Assembly (NCBI RefSeq): GCF_017983445.1
Contig: NZ_JAGOBJ010000010.1
Span: 62,001-126,000, forward strand
Direction of reading: 5' to 3'
Source: Halomonas sp.
Lineage (GTDB): Bacteria; Pseudomonadota; Gammaproteobacteria; Pseudomonadales; Halomonadaceae
DNA length: 64,000 nt
Shown: in pieces, positions 52,607-63,091 of the stretch
Position numbering within the stretch: position 1 is the first letter of the stretch
How the letters are laid out: every line of letters starts with the position of its first letter
Translations under genes and position numbers: made by a program
Notes under the pieces: model-generated
What the model saw: only the letters and a program-made list of their open reading frames with translations
Databases searched by the model: none
What the model was told of the DNA's origin: nothing

Positions 52607-54958
52607 TTAGAACGTCTGTCCCAGTGAGAACTGGAAGAACTGCTTGTCGTCACCGCTTTCATCATTAAGCGGCTCAGCGATGCTAAAGGTCAGCGGGCCA
52701 ACAGGCGTTAGCCAGGCAAGGCCGACCCCCACACTATAGCGTAAGTCGCCCAGATCAACGCCAGAACTACATTGCTGGCGCCCTTGGTCGGCTTCCAGCA
52801 CATCGTAGCAGGAGCTCAAGAACGTGTTACCGGCATCAAAGAATATAGACGGCTGAACGGAGCGCTGGTTCTCGACAAACGGCATGGGGAAGATAACTTC
52901 AGCACTACCTTCCACCAGCACGTTACCGCCCATGGTACGGTCGCGACCACCCTCAACGGCGGGCGTCGTGCGCTGCCCCAAGGTGTTGGACGTGAAACCA
53001 CGCACCGAGCCTAAACCGCCCGAATAGAAGTTTTCATAGAAGGGGTAAGGATCGTTGGAGCCCAGAGTATCGGCGTAGCCCAGGTTACCGCTGAATTTAA
53101 ACGCCCAGGTTTCGTCGTCATTAATCGGGAACAACTGCTGGGCACGGGCACGAAGCTTGTAGTATTCGGCATCGCTTCCCGGCGCGCTGGTCTCAAGAGA
53201 CAGACGCTGATAGTTACCAGCCGTCGGCATGACGCCGCGGTTAAGGTTGTTACGCGTCCAGCTCGCCGTAAGCTTCAAGCTCTGAGCATTTTCGCCTTCC
53301 TCATCAACGTAGCGGCGAATTTCTGATGCCGTATCGTTGTAAGTCTTGACCGAAATATCTTCAAGGCTCGCACCGAAGTTCAACCGGGAAAGTTCGCTTA
53401 TCGGATAACCAAAGTTGATACCCGCGCCATATGCATCGGTTGAATACGTAGAAATATCCGAGTCGGCGTAATCTGTTTCGCGGTAGAACACGTTATAACC
53501 ACGCGAAATACCGTCAAGCGTCCAATAAGGGTCGGTAAAGGCGAAGTTAACGCTGGTAAACGTATCGCTGCGCTGTGCACCGACGTTGACGCGGTTACCC
53601 GTACCCAGGAAGTTATTCTGGGCAAGCCCTACACCATAAATGACACCGGCGCTCTGTGAGAAACCGACGCTTGCCGAGACCGAACCCGAGGGCTGCTCTT
53701 CAACGTTATAGGTTACATCCAGCTTATCGGGCTCACCCGGTACAGGCTGGGTGTTAACTTCTACCTGACTGAAGAAGCCAAGCCGTTCAAGACGCTGACG
53801 TGACTGGGTGATTGAGTCAGTCGATGCCGGGGCCCCTTCCATCTGAATCATTTCACGGCGCAGAACTTCATCTTGCGTCGTGGTATTACCATAAAACTCA
53901 ATGCGTCGAACGTAGGTGCGCTGGCCGGGGTCAACCGCGATCACTAGATCAACCGTCTCGCCGTCATCCGCCATTTCAGGAATCCCCTGAATATCGGCAA
54001 AGGCGAAGCCCTCGGCTCCTAGACGCAAGCGCAGTGCTTCGGTTGAAGCATTCACCTGACCGCGAGAGAAAATATCGCCGCTTTGGATTTCCAGAAGATT
54101 TCGCGCTTCGCTTTCGCTAATCTGCAAATCACCCGCAAAACGAACGTTGCCTACCCGGTACTGGTTGCCCTCATCAATATTGAGGGTCACGAATATTTCG
54201 GATTTCTCGGGCCCGATGGACACCTGCGTGGAGGTAACGTCAAAGTTCACGTAGCCACGGTCGAGATAGAACGAACGCAGGCGCTCGATATCCCCGGATA
54301 AGGCCTCACGCGAGTATTCATCGCTTGAAAACCAGCCGAAGAAGCGCCCAGGCTTGTCGTTTAGCTCAAAGACATTGCGCAGCGTTTCATCGTCAAAATC
54401 CTGATTACCAACAATATTTATCTGACGAATTTTAGCCACTTCGCCTTCATTGATATTGATATTGACCTGGACGCGACCTTCATCGATCTGCTCGACTTCA
54501 GTCGTAATGCGCGCGCTATAACGCCCTTGCGACTGATAAACGCCTTCCAGCTCGCGCTGAATCTCTTCAAGAGTAGAAAGCTGCAGCACCTGGCCTTCGG
54601 CTAGACCCGACTCGCGCAAACCGTTACGCAGATCATCTTCGGAAAGCTTCTGGTTGCCGGTGAGGTTCAGGCGCGCAATCGTCGGTCGCTCGATGACCTG
54701 AATGATCAGCACGTCGCCTTCACGGGCCAACGAAACGTCTTCAAACAGACCGGTGGCAAATAAATCACGTGCGGCAGACGCTAGCTGCTGTTCGCTAACC
54801 CGATCGTTAGCACTGACAGGAAACGCATTGAAGACCGAGGCGGCGGATACCCGCTGTAGTCCTTCCACACGAATGTCCGAAACATCAAAGGATTGTGCCT
54901 GGGCGCCGCTGGCGCCTACCAGCAAGAGTGCCGCCATTCCAAGGGTCTTGATTTTCAT
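52607..54958 (-). CDS. bamA: Outer membrane protein assembly factor BamA
   Basis: A 783-residue outer-membrane protein. After a signal peptide (about 1-21) come five POTRA domains to about residue 420 and a 16-strand Omp85 barrel. The lid-loop motif VRGF (in GSVRGFTSN) and the C-terminal aromatic residue (FSLGQTF) are present. It catalyses folding of barrel proteins. It lies between rseP and skp, the usual order. Confidence 0.96.
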   Translation of the reverse strand: MKIKTLGMAALLLVGASGAQAQSFDVSDIRVEGLQRVSAASVFNAFPVSANDRVSEQQLASAARDLFATGLFEDVSLAREGDVLIIQVIERPTIARLNLTGNQKLSEDDLRNGLRESGLAEGQVLQLSTLEEIQRELEGVYQSQGRYSARITTEVEQIDEGRVQVNININEGEVAKIRQINIVGNQDFDDETLRNVFELNDKPGRFFGWFSSDEYSREALSGDIERLRSFYLDRGYVNFDVTSTQVSIGPEKSEIFVTLNIDEGNQYRVGNVRFAGDLQISESEARNLLEIQSGDIFSRGQVNASTEALRLRLGAEGFAFADIQGIPEMADDGETVDLVIAVDPGQRTYVRRIEFYGNTTTQDEVLRREMIQMEGAPASTDSITQSRQRLERLGFFSQVEVNTQPVPGEPDKLDVTYNVEEQPSGSVSASVGFSQSAGVIYGVGLAQNNFLGTGNRVNVGAQRSDTFTSVNFAFTDPYWTLDGISRGYNVFYRETDYADSDISTYSTDAYGAGINFGYPISELSRLNFGASLEDISVKTYNDTASEIRRYVDEEGENAQSLKLTASWTRNNLNRGVMPTAGNYQRLSLETSAPGSDAEYYKLRARAQQLFPINDDETWAFKFSGNLGYADTLGSNDPYPFYENFYSGGLGSVRGFTSNTLGQRTTPAVEGGRDRTMGGNVLVEGSAEVIFPMPFVENQRSVQPSIFFDAGNTFLSSCYDVLEADQGRQQCSSGVDLGDLRYSVGVGLAWLTPVGPLTFSIAEPLNDESGDDKQFFQFSLGQTF

Positions 54959-55058
54959 GCAGTCAGTTCGCTCGCGTTGGTCTGCCTGTCATTCCAGACA
55001 GGCACCATATACATTTGTGCAGGCAGATGACAAGGCATCCTGCGCGCTACACGCGTCA

Positions 55059-56417
55059 TTACCAAAGGCGCATCAGATCGAAATACAAGGCCATCGCCAT
55101 CAAGCCGCCAACCATGGCAAGCCCAATGCGTAACCCCATTGCCTGGGTTTGCTCAGAGACCGGCCGCCCACGCACGATTTCCACAAAATAATAAAACAAG
55201 TGTCCACCATCGAGTACCGGAATAGGTAGTAAATTTAGCACGCCGAGGCTGATGGAAAGATAGGCGAGAAAGCCTACAAATGCTTCCATTCCTGCACGCG
55301 CTGAATCACCCGAAATTTGCGCAATCGTGATGGGACCTGAAAGGTTGGAGGGTGAAATCAACCCTACCAACATCTTACGAATCGAATCAACGGTTAGTAC
55401 TACCATATTACCAGTGCGCGCTAATGCCTGACCAACCGCCTCAATCGGCCCATAGCGGATTTCACGCTGCAGGGATTCAGGCCAGGAGACAGGTTCAACG
55501 CCTGCACCAATGTACCCAACCTCGCCGCCACTCTCCAGTACGTTACTTTTGGGAGTAAGCGAAAGTGTCCCCTGCTCGCCTCCACGGTCATAAGTTACGC
55601 TAAGCGTTTCCCCGGCACTGCGACGAATCAGGGTGACGAACTGCATCCAGTCCTCCACCGGCGTTTGATCAATCGCCACAATACGATCGCCCGCTTTCAA
55701 ACCGGCACTTGCCGCGGCTTCGCCGTCAACCACCTGCCCCAGCACTGCTGGAAATTCCGGCTGCCAGGGCGCCATTCCCAATGTCTGCAGAGGTTGTGGC
55801 GGGTCTTGCCGGGTCATGTAATTGTCAATTGAGAGCGCATACTGACGCTCACGGCTACTGCCTTCTGGCAAGGCATCAATCGTCAGCGTACCGCTAAAAC
55901 CAATCATGGAGATAAGCTTTAAATTTATTTCTTCCCAGGAACGCACGGCGTCACCCTGGATAGCGGTAATTTCACTACCGTGGGCCAGGCCCGCTTCGGC
56001 GGCCGGTGAGTCGGGGGTAATATCACCGACCATGGGGGCAACCGTTGTGATACCCGCTACAAACAAGGCCCAATAGGCGACGATGGCTAACAGGAAGTTC
56101 GCAAGAGGCCCCGCGGCAACGATGGCGATACGCTGCCACACACTTTTACGGTTAAACGCTTGGTCCAGCTGATCTTCAGGAACTGGCGCTTCGCGTTCAT
56201 CAAGCATCTTGACGTAGCCGCCCAGCGGAATAGCGGCTACTGCATATTCTGTCCCATGGCGATCTACCGTCGACCAGAGCGGCTTACCAAAGCCCACCGA
56301 AAAACGCAGTACCTTCACACCGCAGCGGCGCGCTACCCAGAAGTGGCCAAATTCGTGAAAGGTGACCAGCAAACCCAGCACGACAAGTACCGCTAAAATA
56401 TTTTGTAACAGGCCCAC
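55059..56417 (-). CDS. rseP: RIP metalloprotease RseP
   Basis: A 452-residue inner-membrane site-2 protease. The zinc motif HEFGH is at 21-25, two PDZ domains lie in the middle, and the LLPIPVLDGGHL motif is near the C-terminus. It cleaves anti-sigma factor RseA and remnant signal peptides. GTG 56417 with AAGGAG six bases before it is favoured over the ATG at 56441; it gives a length near that of E. coli RseP (450). Confidence 0.94.
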   Translation of the reverse strand: MGLLQNILAVLVVLGLLVTFHEFGHFWVARRCGVKVLRFSVGFGKPLWSTVDRHGTEYAVAAIPLGGYVKMLDEREAPVPEDQLDQAFNRKSVWQRIAIVAAGPLANFLLAIVAYWALFVAGITTVAPMVGDITPDSPAAEAGLAHGSEITAIQGDAVRSWEEINLKLISMIGFSGTLTIDALPEGSSRERQYALSIDNYMTRQDPPQPLQTLGMAPWQPEFPAVLGQVVDGEAAASAGLKAGDRIVAIDQTPVEDWMQFVTLIRRSAGETLSVTYDRGGEQGTLSLTPKSNVLESGGEVGYIGAGVEPVSWPESLQREIRYGPIEAVGQALARTGNMVVLTVDSIRKMLVGLISPSNLSGPITIAQISGDSARAGMEAFVGFLAYLSISLGVLNLLPIPVLDGGHLFYYFVEIVRGRPVSEQTQAMGLRIGLAMVGGLMAMALYFDLMRLW

Positions 56418-56492
56418 AATGAACTCCTTAGCACCATGCATACCAGCCGCTGATGCTTAAGCGACCTACTCGTTTTCTGTTATCCAGTACGA

Positions 56493-57701
56493 TCATTGCC
56501 TAATCTCAGCGCCTTTTTGCTCAATGAGCTGGGCTGCCTGTTCACGCGCCCACTGATCAGCCGCCAGAACGCTCTCAATACTGTCGGCATCACCGTCGTA
56601 GGGAAGTGACAAGACGTGGGCGACTATGTCGGCAATGGCATTGAAAGCAATTCTCTCTTCCAGAAAAGCCGCTACTGCAATCTCGTTGGCCGCATTGAGA
56701 ACGGCGGGCGCAGTGCCGCCCTTCTGTATTGACTCACGGGCCAGACGCAGACACGGAAAGCGAACCTCGTCCGCCGTTTCAAAATCCAGCCGGGCAATCT
56801 GAAACAGATCCAACGTCTCCACGCCCGCCTCGATACGTTCAGGCCAAGCCAGTCCATAGGCGATCGGTGTGCGCATGTCGGGATTACCCAGCTGCGCAAT
56901 TACCGAACCATCGACATAGGCTGCCATGGAGTGAATCACACTCTGAGGATGGACCACCACCTGAATTTGCTCCGGCGCGGCATCAAATAGCCAACATGCC
57001 TCAATCAGCTCCAGACCTTTATTCATCAAGGTGGCGCTATCGACGGATATTTTACGCCCCATCGACCAGTTAGGGTGAGCACAGGCCTGCTCGGGCGTGG
57101 CGCTGGCGATATCCGCAGCGCTCCAGGTACGAAAAGGGCCCCCAGATGCCGTCAACAGTAGCTGACTGACGCCATAGCGCCCTAGCCCGCCTCGGTGCTG
57201 CTTGGGTAGACACTGATAGATAGCATTATGTTCAGAATCGATAGGCAGCAACGTTGCCCCGGAGCGCTCCACAGCCTGCATAAACAGCGCACCGCTCATG
57301 ATCAACGCTTCTTTATTGGCTAACAGCACCCGCTTGCCCGCTTCTACCGCCGCGAGCGAAGGCAGCAAACCTGCCGCGCCTACGATGGCGGCCATCACCA
57401 CATTCACACGTGGCTCACGGGCAACCTGACATAGAGCCTCACGCCCCGCTAATACCTCGGTCGGCTGCCCTGCATCAATGAGCGCCTGATGCAGCCAGTC
57501 TGCATCGCTCTGATGATCAAGCACTGCAACCTGGGGGTGATGAACCAAGCACTGATCAAGCAGTGCTTCTTTTGAGGTATGTGCCGTTAGCGCATAAACA
57601 CGGTAGCGGTCGGGGTGACGTGCAATAACATCCAGCGTGCTAACCCCGATTGAGCCCGTAGAGCCAAGCACGGTAACCTGCTGACAAGAGACCTGACTCA
57701 T
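56493..57701 (-). CDS. dxr: 1-deoxy-D-xylulose-5-phosphate reductoisomerase
   Basis: A 402-residue NADPH enzyme of the MEP isoprenoid pathway. The NADPH-binding GSTGSIG motif is at 12-18. Metal and substrate residues are in LPIDSEHNA and the [19 protein letters not shown] region. Its ATG overlaps the cdsA stop (ATGA). It supplies precursors for the undecaprenyl synthase coded two genes upstream. Confidence 0.95.
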   Translation of the reverse strand: MSQVSCQQVTVLGSTGSIGVSTLDVIARHPDRYRVYALTAHTSKEALLDQCLVHHPQVAVLDHQSDADWLHQALIDAGQPTEVLAGREALCQVAREPRVNVVMAAIVGAAGLLPSLAAVEAGKRVLLANKEALIMSGALFMQAVERSGATLLPIDSEHNAIYQCLPKQHRGGLGRYGVSQLLLTASGGPFRTWSAADIASATPEQACAHPNWSMGRKISVDSATLMNKGLELIEACWLFDAAPEQIQVVVHPQSVIHSMAAYVDGSVIAQLGNPDMRTPIAYGLAWPERIEAGVETLDLFQIARLDFETADEVRFPCLRLARESIQKGGTAPAVLNAANEIAVAAFLEERIAFNAIADIVAHVLSLPYDGDADSIESVLAADQWAREQAAQLIEQKGAEIRQ

Positions 57702-58519
57702 AGCGCAAGCACCTGGGCCTGAAGCACTTGCAAATACAGCAGTGCAAATATCGGAATTGCGGCGGTCAGGCTATCGATACGATCCAATACGCCGCCATGA
57801 CCAGGTAATAGCTGGCTTGAGTCTTTAATATCCCGATAGCGCTTGAGCATGCTTTCCAGAAGATCGCCCAGTACCGAGGTAAGCGTGACTACCGCCGTGA
57901 CAAGTACCAGAGCAATGCCGCCTGAAAACCCAAGCGGCTGCCACAGCGCAAAACCAATGGACAGCAACGTGGTGGCGACCATTCCGCCTATCACGCCTTC
58001 CCATGACTTTCCGGGGCTAACACGCGGGGCAAGCTTGCGCTTCCCCCAGCGACGTCCAGCGAAGTAGGCGCCAATATCGGCAGCCCAGACCAAAAGCAGA
58101 ACAAACAGCAGCCACACGGCACCGCTTTCGCGCAGAATATTGAACCCGACCCAGCAGGGGATCAGCACCCATAGGCCCATGACCAGGCGCCTGGCCGTTG
58201 CCTGCCACTGGTGTCCTTTATCCGGGTAATGCGTGACCCAGTAAAGATTGAGCAGCCAACCCAGCGCGGCACACCATAGTGGCCAGACAGCCAGGGCGGC
58301 ACCCGCAAACCACATGATCAGCATTAACACCGCAGCGCCAGCAACTAACTGAATGCGTTGGCTTTGCTGGCTGATGCCGGCGAGATTCGTCCACTCCCAG
58401 GCACCCAGCAGCACCATAAAAGCAGTAAAAAGCGCAAATGCGCTTCCTTGCAAGCCAAACAGGCCGATCAGCACCACGGGTGCCAACCAGGCTGCGGTTA
58501 TAATCCGCTGTCTAAGCAC
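57698..58519 (-). CDS. cdsA: Phosphatidate cytidylyltransferase
   Basis: A 273-residue polytopic enzyme that makes CDP-diacylglycerol. The C-terminal signature ([20 protein letters not shown]) holds the conserved Asp and Arg. About eight hydrophobic segments are seen. It overlaps uppS by 8 bases upstream and dxr by 4 bases downstream, in the standard uppS-cdsA-dxr-rseP order. Confidence 0.95.
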   Translation of the reverse strand: MLRQRIITAAWLAPVVLIGLFGLQGSAFALFTAFMVLLGAWEWTNLAGISQQSQRIQLVAGAAVLMLIMWFAGAALAVWPLWCAALGWLLNLYWVTHYPDKGHQWQATARRLVMGLWVLIPCWVGFNILRESGAVWLLFVLLLVWAADIGAYFAGRRWGKRKLAPRVSPGKSWEGVIGGMVATTLLSIGFALWQPLGFSGGIALVLVTAVVTLTSVLGDLLESMLKRYRDIKDSSQLLPGHGGVLDRIDSLTAAIPIFALLYLQVLQAQVLAL

Positions 58520-59300
58520 CTTGCGCCTCTATTTGTTCGTCGGTCATACCAAAGCGTCGACGCCGCTGACAAAACTCATCTAACGCGACATCCAGCGCCT
58601 CAGCACCGAAATCTGGCCATAGTAAGGGGGAGAAGTACAGCTCAGCATACGCTAGCTGCCACAGCATGAAATTAGATAGGCGCTGCTCGCCACTCGTTCG
58701 AATACACAGATCGATGGGCGTTACGTGACGACACTCCATTGCCGCATCAAATCGGGCTTCATCGATATCCTCAGGCTGTAAATCACCTGCCGACACTTGC
58801 TCGGCAAGTTCGCGCGCCGCCCGAGCAATATCCCACTGCCCACCATAGTTGGCTGCAATGACCAGATGCATGCCGGTGTTATCCGCCGTCAATGCTTCGG
58901 CGCGATGAATATATTTTTGAATGGCATGAGAAAAGCCGCGCTGCTCGCCAATAATTGTCAGCCGAATATTACGCTCGTTAAGCTTTTTGACTTCGCGCTT
59001 AAGCGCCATCAAAAAAAGCTCCATCAGCGCATTGACCTCTGCAGCGGGTCGCTTCCAGTTTTCACTTGAAAAGGCAAACAGGCTCAGCGTTTTTACCTGC
59101 CGTTCGGCAGCACGCTGAATCACCGCCCTGACGGCTTCTACACCTGCGCGATGACCGCGTACACCGGACATTCCGCGGGCCTTTGCCCAGCGGTTATTGC
59201 CGTCCATTATGATAGCAACGTGCGACGGCATTGCTGTATCCCAGGTCAGAGATGGCGTACTGGCATCGCCCGGCTGTTCTTCAGGAAGCTGCGACGTCAT
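58512..59300 (-). CDS. uppS: Undecaprenyl diphosphate synthase
   Basis: A 262-residue cis-prenyltransferase that makes the C55 carrier for peptidoglycan and LPS. The motif HVAIIMDGNNRWAKARG contains the catalytic aspartate; the later RTSGEQRLSNF motif binds diphosphate. ATG 59300 is taken as start. GTG 59312 is possible; neither has a clear ribosome-binding site. Confidence 0.94.
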   Translation of the reverse strand: MTSQLPEEQPGDASTPSLTWDTAMPSHVAIIMDGNNRWAKARGMSGVRGHRAGVEAVRAVIQRAAERQVKTLSLFAFSSENWKRPAAEVNALMELFLMALKREVKKLNERNIRLTIIGEQRGFSHAIQKYIHRAEALTADNTGMHLVIAANYGGQWDIARAARELAEQVSAGDLQPEDIDEARFDAAMECRHVTPIDLCIRTSGEQRLSNFMLWQLAYAELYFSPLLWPDFGAEALDVALDEFCQRRRRFGMTDEQIEAQGA

Positions 59301-59385
59301 GAGATCTCGCACAAAAGCTCAGTCATAATAAAGCCATAGGCCTAGCGGGCAGCCAGGCTGCCCGCAACTAAAGAAAAACAGGCAT

Positions 59386-59943
59386 TTATACCTGCATCAG
59401 GTCCTGTTCCTTGGCAGCCAGCGCCTTGTCGATCTCGGCGATATACTTATCGGTCAGCTTCTGGATTTCATCTTCACCCTGGCGCTGATCATCTTCGGTA
59501 ATCTCTTTATCCTTCAGCAGGGACTTGAAATCACCGTTGGCATCACGACGTACGTTGCGTACGGCAACACGAGCGTTTTCTGCTTCGCTACGCGCCTGCT
59601 TGATATAGCCCTTGCGGGTTTCTTCAGTCAGCATCGGCATCGGCACACGGATAACGTTGCCTGCGCTTGACGGGTTCAGGCCTAGATCAGAAGTCATGAT
59701 GGCCTTTTCAACCTTAGGCACCATGCCCTGCTCCCACGGAGCTACTGCAAGCGTACGCGCATCTTCAACGTTCACCGAGGCCACTTGGCTAAGCGGCACC
59801 TGACTACCGTAATAGTCAACGGTTACGGCATCCAGGATACTCGGATGCGCACGCCCGGTACGGATCTTGTTGAAGTTGCCATGCAGCGCTTCAACGCTTT
59901 TTTTCATGCGAGATTCTGCGTCTTTCTTAATATCGTTGATCAC
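59386..59943 (-). CDS. frr: Ribosome recycling factor
   Basis: A 185-residue L-shaped protein that splits post-termination ribosomes with EF-G. The helical N-terminus ([19 protein letters not shown]) and the [11 protein letters not shown] motif are typical, and the length equals that of E. coli Frr. It begins 4 bases after pyrH. Confidence 0.96.
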   Translation of the reverse strand: MINDIKKDAESRMKKSVEALHGNFNKIRTGRAHPSILDAVTVDYYGSQVPLSQVASVNVEDARTLAVAPWEQGMVPKVEKAIMTSDLGLNPSSAGNVIRVPMPMLTEETRKGYIKQARSEAENARVAVRNVRRDANGDFKSLLKDKEITEDDQRQGEDEIQKLTDKYIAEIDKALAAKEQDLMQV

Positions 59944-59947
59944 GTTA

Positions 59948-60721
59948 TTACCCTCTATCTATCAGCGTGCCTTCCTTGCCCCCTACTACCAGATTCAGCA
60001 GGGCGCCAGGCTTATTCATATCAAATACCCGCACCGGCATATCATGGTCACGTACCAGGCAGATGGCGGTCAAATCCATAACGCCCAGTTTTTGATCCAG
60101 TGCGTCATCATAGGAGAGTTGGTCATACTTTACGGCATCAGAGTGTTTCATGGGGTCCTTGTTATAAACCCCATCCACTTTGGTAGCCTTGATGACCACG
60201 TCCACATCGACTTCGATACCGCGTAAACAGGCAGCCGAGTCGGTTGTGAAGAAGGGGTTGCCCGTTCCTGCCGAGAACAGCACCACGTCTCCTGACGTTA
60301 AATAGCGGATGGCGGTGCGGCGGTCATAATGCTCTACCACACCACTCATGGGAATCGCCGACATGACCCGCGAACGAATATTCGAACGCTCCAATGCATC
60401 ACGCATGGCCAGCGCGTTCATTACCGTTGCCAGCATTCCCATGTGGTCGCCTGTGACCCGATCCATACCGGCTTCGCTTAGCGCGGCCCCTCGAAACAGG
60501 TTGCCACCGCCAATTACGATACCAACCTGCACACCGATACCGACCAACTGGCCGATTTCCAGTGCCATACGATCCAACACTTTAGGATCAATACCAAAAT
60601 CGTGCTCTCCCATCAGCGCTTCGCCGGAAAGCTTCAGCAAAATACGCTTGTATTTTGATTTCGATTTCTCAAGTTTGTTGGGGACAACAAGCGCAGCAGG
60701 CTCTTGAACATCGCGTGACAT
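59948..60721 (-). CDS. pyrH: UMP kinase
   Basis: A 257-residue hexameric kinase that makes UDP. The [14 protein letters not shown] motif near residue 25 starts the amino-acid kinase fold; GGGNLFRG binds ATP/UMP. The N-terminus is about 15 residues longer than in E. coli and rich in Lys/Ser. It is 120 bases after tsf, with a stable GAAA-loop hairpin between them. Confidence 0.95.
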   Translation of the reverse strand: MSRDVQEPAALVVPNKLEKSKSKYKRILLKLSGEALMGEHDFGIDPKVLDRMALEIGQLVGIGVQVGIVIGGGNLFRGAALSEAGMDRVTGDHMGMLATVMNALAMRDALERSNIRSRVMSAIPMSGVVEHYDRRTAIRYLTSGDVVLFSAGTGNPFFTTDSAACLRGIEVDVDVVIKATKVDGVYNKDPMKHSDAVKYDQLSYDDALDQKLGVMDLTAICLVRDHDMPVRVFDMNKPGALLNLVVGGKEGTLIDRG

Positions 60722-60795
60722 GGCATCTCTCCTGAAGCAGACCTAGACACAGGTGGGCGAAGCAACCCCTATTTAGCAGGGGCCGGATACACGAA

Positions 60796-60817
60796 GGCGT
60801 GCGCTTTCGCGCACGCC
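60796..60817 (-). promoter_or_regulatory. GNRA-capped hairpin between tsf and pyrH
   Basis: On the minus strand GGCGTGCGC-GAAA-GCGCACGCC makes a perfect 9-bp stem with a GAAA tetraloop. No T-run follows, so it is more likely an RNA processing or stability element than a terminator. Confidence 0.6.
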
Positions 60818-60841
60818 ATCTTTTGACTGAAACATCTGACC

Positions 60842-61711
60842 TTAACGACGGCCAGCCTGTTCCATAACTTCTTTAGCAAAGTCGACTTCTTCTTTCTCGA
60901 TGCCTTCACCCACTTCAAAGCGCGTGAAGCTAACCACTTCGCCACCGGCTGCCTTAACAAACTCAGCAACGGTCTGGTTCGGGTCTTTAACGAACGGCTG
61001 CTCGGTCAGGCTGTTTTCCGCCAGATACTTCTTCAGACGACCTTGAACCATTTTCTCAGCAATCTGCTCGGGCTTGCCTGCCATGTCTGGCTGACCCAGG
61101 ATGATGGCTTTCTCTTGATCCAGTTGCTCTTGCGGCATATCGGCCGGGTGAGCAACGGCGGGGTTAATGGCTGCTACGTGCATAGCAACGTCTTTCGCCG
61201 CTTCTGCAGTACCGCCATTGAGCACGGTCAGAACGCCAATGCGGCCACCGTGAACGTATTCGCCCACCAGGCCACCGTCAACGGCATTAACAACTACCGC
61301 GCGACGCACACCAATGTTCTCACCGATTTTCTGAACCAGCTGCTCGCGGGCAGCTTCAAGGTCGCCAGCCATAACGGCAGCAACATCTTCGCTTTTCGCG
61401 GCAAAGAAAGCAGCGGCGATTTTGTCAGCGAACGCGATGAAGTTGTCATCACGTGCAACAAAGTCAGTCTCGGAGTTGATTTCAACCATTACGCCGTAGC
61501 TACCGTCTTCTGCTACACGGGTAACAACAACACCCTCTGCAGCAATACGATCGGCTTTCTTCGCGGCCTTTAAGCCTGAATTTTTACGCAGGTTTTCGAT
61601 CGCGACTTCAATATCACCGTCGGTTTCGGTGAGTGCTTTTTTACACTCCATCATGCCGAGACCAGTACGTTCGCGCAGTTCCTTGACCTGAGAGGCGCTG
61701 ATAGCTGCCAT
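60842..61711 (-). CDS. tsf: Translation elongation factor Ts
   Basis: A 289-residue nucleotide exchange factor for EF-Tu. The N-terminal [15 protein letters not shown] motif (UBA-like) and the [17 protein letters not shown] motif of the core are clear. It follows rpsB with a terminator-like hairpin between them, which probably sets the S2:Ts ratio. Confidence 0.96.
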   Translation of the reverse strand: MAAISASQVKELRERTGLGMMECKKALTETDGDIEVAIENLRKNSGLKAAKKADRIAAEGVVVTRVAEDGSYGVMVEINSETDFVARDDNFIAFADKIAAAFFAAKSEDVAAVMAGDLEAAREQLVQKIGENIGVRRAVVVNAVDGGLVGEYVHGGRIGVLTVLNGGTAEAAKDVAMHVAAINPAVAHPADMPQEQLDQEKAIILGQPDMAGKPEQIAEKMVQGRLKKYLAENSLTEQPFVKDPNQTVAEFVKAAGGEVVSFTRFEVGEGIEKEEVDFAKEVMEQAGRR

Positions 61712-61863
61712 GAGAATTCACCTCGGAAATGGTTCTAGCTGAGAGTTAAACGCCCTACAGAGTATAAACACGATAGATGACCATCATGTATCACTTTGAA
61801 GGTCGCTTGCCGGCGCCTGGTGCCCGGCATAATCGGCCCACCTGGATGTTCATCCAAAGCGGG

Positions 61864-61884
61864 AAAAAGGGGGCATAGGCCCCC
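61864..61884 (-). terminator. Intrinsic terminator/attenuator between rpsB and tsf
   Basis: On the minus strand GGGGGC-CTAT-GCCCCC is followed by five T. It lies 48 bases after the rpsB stop and 153 bases before tsf, so it would partly stop rpsB transcripts. Confidence 0.8.
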
Positions 61885-61931
61885 TCTTCAACACGATGCG
61901 GCTCAACTGCCCGCCGCATCTACTGCAACCT

Positions 61932-62681
61932 TTACTCGGCAGCAGCGTCAGTGTCGGCAGAAGCAGCCTCTTCGGTCGCTTCAACGAACTCGTCCGGACG
62001 ACCTTCTTTCGAACGACCACACGCGTCAGCAATGGCTTTAACGTAGATCTGGATAGCACGAATGGAGTCATCGTTACCCGGGATAACGTAATCAACGCCA
62101 TCAGGGTTAGAGTTGGTATCAACCACACCAATAACCGGGATACCCAGTTTGTTGGCTTCGTTGATCGCGATGCGCTCGTGGTCAACGTCGATCACGAACA
62201 GTGCGTCCGGCAGGCCGCCCATGTTCTTGATACCACCGATAGAACGCTCGAGCTTCTCTTGCTCGCGAGTTGCCATCAGGACTTCTTTCTTGGTCAGCTT
62301 GTCGAACGTGCCGTCTTCGCGCATGGTTTCAAGTTCGCGCAGACGCTTGATGGACTGACGAATGGTCTTGAAGTTAGTCAGCATGCCGCCCAACCAGCGA
62401 TGGTTGACGAACGGCTGATTAACGCGATTCGCTTCTTCTTTGATGATCTTGCTAGCGCTGCGCTTGGTGCCAACAAACAAAATTTTGTTGTTGGATGCCG
62501 ACATCTTCTCGACCACATCGACGGCTTCGTTCAGTGCCGGCAGAGTGTGCTCAAGGTTGATGATGTGAATCTTGTTGCGCGCGCCGAAGATGAATTTGCC
62601 CATCTTCGGATTCCAGTATTTGGTCTGGTGACCGAAGTGAGCGCCTGCTTTCAGCAGGTCACGCATATTAACGTGAGACAT
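61932..62681 (-). CDS. rpsB: 30S ribosomal protein S2
   Basis: A 249-residue small-subunit protein. The opening [18 protein letters not shown] and the [20 protein letters not shown] segment are highly conserved. The C-terminus is Ala/Glu/Asp rich, as often in halotolerant bacteria. It heads the rpsB-tsf-pyrH-frr block and is divergent from map. Confidence 0.97.
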   Translation of the reverse strand: MSHVNMRDLLKAGAHFGHQTKYWNPKMGKFIFGARNKIHIINLEHTLPALNEAVDVVEKMSASNNKILFVGTKRSASKIIKEEANRVNQPFVNHRWLGGMLTNFKTIRQSIKRLRELETMREDGTFDKLTKKEVLMATREQEKLERSIGGIKNMGGLPDALFVIDVDHERIAINEANKLGIPVIGVVDTNSNPDGVDYVIPGNDDSIRAIQIYVKAIADACGRSKEGRPDEFVEATEEAASADTDAAAE

Positions 62682-63091
62682 GGTAAAACTCCTGAAACTC
62701 GGGTTAGGCCTCCACGCACCCCATGGATCCGACCATTGACCACGTTAAAACGTTGCCAGCGGCACCCGGGACCATGTGTCGGTGCATGTGTGTTTTCAAG
62801 GCTTGCTATATTAGTCGCGCATCCAAAATGAACGCGCAACGGGTCGTTCGACTGACCATGATCGCCTACCAGCGGAAAAGAAGCCAGGAATGACGATTGC
62901 AGGAAAGCGCGCGGCTTTATACCATAGATCATTGCCAAGATGAAGTCGCAGCTCGTGTTACGATCTTTATTTATTGCTCAATACGGTTACTTAGTACGCT
63001 TAATTAATATGGTCTCTCAACACTGTTCCCCAACCACTGTTTCTTAATACTGTATTCTTAATACCACCGCCTGAACCCATATCGAGAATTC
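62682..63091. promoter_or_regulatory. 410-base divergent spacer between rpsB and map
   Basis: No gene is visible. The left half probably holds the rpsB leader; S2 represses its own mRNA in E. coli through such a leader. AT-rich sequence around 62806-62815 on the minus strand may contain the rpsB -10. The right half contains a 14-base degenerate repeat before map. No promoter could be placed with confidence. Confidence 0.4.
63018..63068. repeat. About 14-bp degenerate tandem repeat upstream of map
   Basis: ACTGTT at 63022, ACTGTT at 63036, ACTGTA at 63049 and a diverged unit at 63063 mark three and a half units with 13-14 base spacing. TTCTTAATAC appears twice in register. The array ends about 24 bases before the map ATG. 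Confidence 0.6.

Noticed and set aside
61896-62831. 311-codon open frame on the plus strand opposite rpsB
   Set aside because: Shadow of the highly conserved S2 gene; no family resemblance of its own.
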